This document shows positions 35,214 through 35,289 of a stretch of 35,289 nucleotides of DNA, in pieces (position 1 is the stretch's first letter; each line of letters begins with the position of its first letter). The notes below the pieces were generated by a model, which saw nothing but the letters and a program-made list of their open reading frames with translations, ran no database searches and had not been told where the DNA came from. The DNA is from Collimonas sp. UBA1456. GTDB lineage: Bacteria; Pseudomonadota; Gammaproteobacteria; Burkholderiales; Burkholderiaceae_D. The position numbers and the translations under genes were made by a program. The DNA lies in contig DCSW01000038.1 of assembly GCA_002325825.1 (NCBI GenBank), positions 1 through 35,289 on the forward strand, read 5' to 3'.

Positions 35214-35289
35214 AAGTTTATCAGTTTGTCGAGCCGAGAACTTGTTTATGCCTCAGAACCTGTTTGAAATCTTTTGAAAATATGTTCGA

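Noticed and set aside
1..35289. CRISPR array, prophage, restriction-modification or other defence system
   Set aside because: No regularly spaced repeats, no cas-like, phage structural, methyltransferase/endonuclease pair or known defence-domain proteins were found on either strand. The only methyltransferases are the rRNA enzyme RsmA and a broken TPMT-like gene.

Overview
The window looks like a chromosomal segment from a betaproteobacterium of the order Burkholderiales, most like the Oxalobacteraceae (Herminiimonas/Collimonas-type gene content). This rests on recalled gene order and protein similarity, not on a search. Supporting blocks are lptD-surA-pdxA-rsmA divergent from amgK-murU-pepP-HAD-ubiH, petC-sspA-sspB next to a tRNA-Thr, DUF502-aspS-nudB-EEP nuclease-clsB, and ubiJ-ubiB followed by a TPMT-like methyltransferase.

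The dominant feature is gene decay. Long intact housekeeping genes alternate with genes broken by frameshifts, stops and internal deletions but still recognisable. This is the pattern of a lineage in recent genome reduction, as in a host-restricted bacterium. The lifestyle is an inference.

Layout: 1-1040, remnants of an IS3 transposase abutting IS21 istA/istB fragments. 1324-1731, broken gloA. 1674-7769 (minus), the intact outer-membrane biogenesis block lptD, surA, pdxA, rsmA. 7868-12877 (plus), amgK (reading frame open, metal-binding Asp lost), murU (broken), pepP, a HAD protein without its nucleophile Asp, and ubiH. 12955-15540 (minus), broken transhydrogenase genes pntAA, pntAB and pntB with an intact panD between them. 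15750-17349 (plus), nudJ and mnmA. 17350-20686, a decayed MarR?/NodT/FUSC efflux cluster and the 3' end of a GspF/MshG-type gene. 20820-22125 (minus), tRNA-Thr(UGU), sspB and sspA. 22209-24145, remnants of petC, mscL, an ECF sigma factor and its anti-sigma factor. 24314-29473 (minus), clsB, broken EEP nuclease, nudB, aspS and a DUF502 membrane protein. 29543-33001 (minus), broken fmdB, broken potABCD polyamine transporter and a broken methyltransferase. 33008-35166 (minus), ubiB and ubiJ, with a terminator-like hairpin at the right edge.

Functionally, the retained genes serve the cell envelope (LptD, SurA, ClsB), cofactors (PdxA, PanD, UbiH/UbiB/UbiJ, NudB), translation and RNA modification (AspRS, MnmA, RsmA, tRNA-Thr) and proteolysis (SspB, PepP). 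The lost genes serve stress, transport and energetics: glyoxalase, transhydrogenase, efflux, osmotic valve, polyamine uptake, the cytochrome c1 part of complex III, and both steps of MurNAc recycling. I found no CRISPR array, prophage, restriction or defence system, or secondary-metabolite locus, and nothing I would call a new biological system. The most useful signals are catalytic residues lost inside otherwise open reading frames, and a few unusually perfect inverted repeats.
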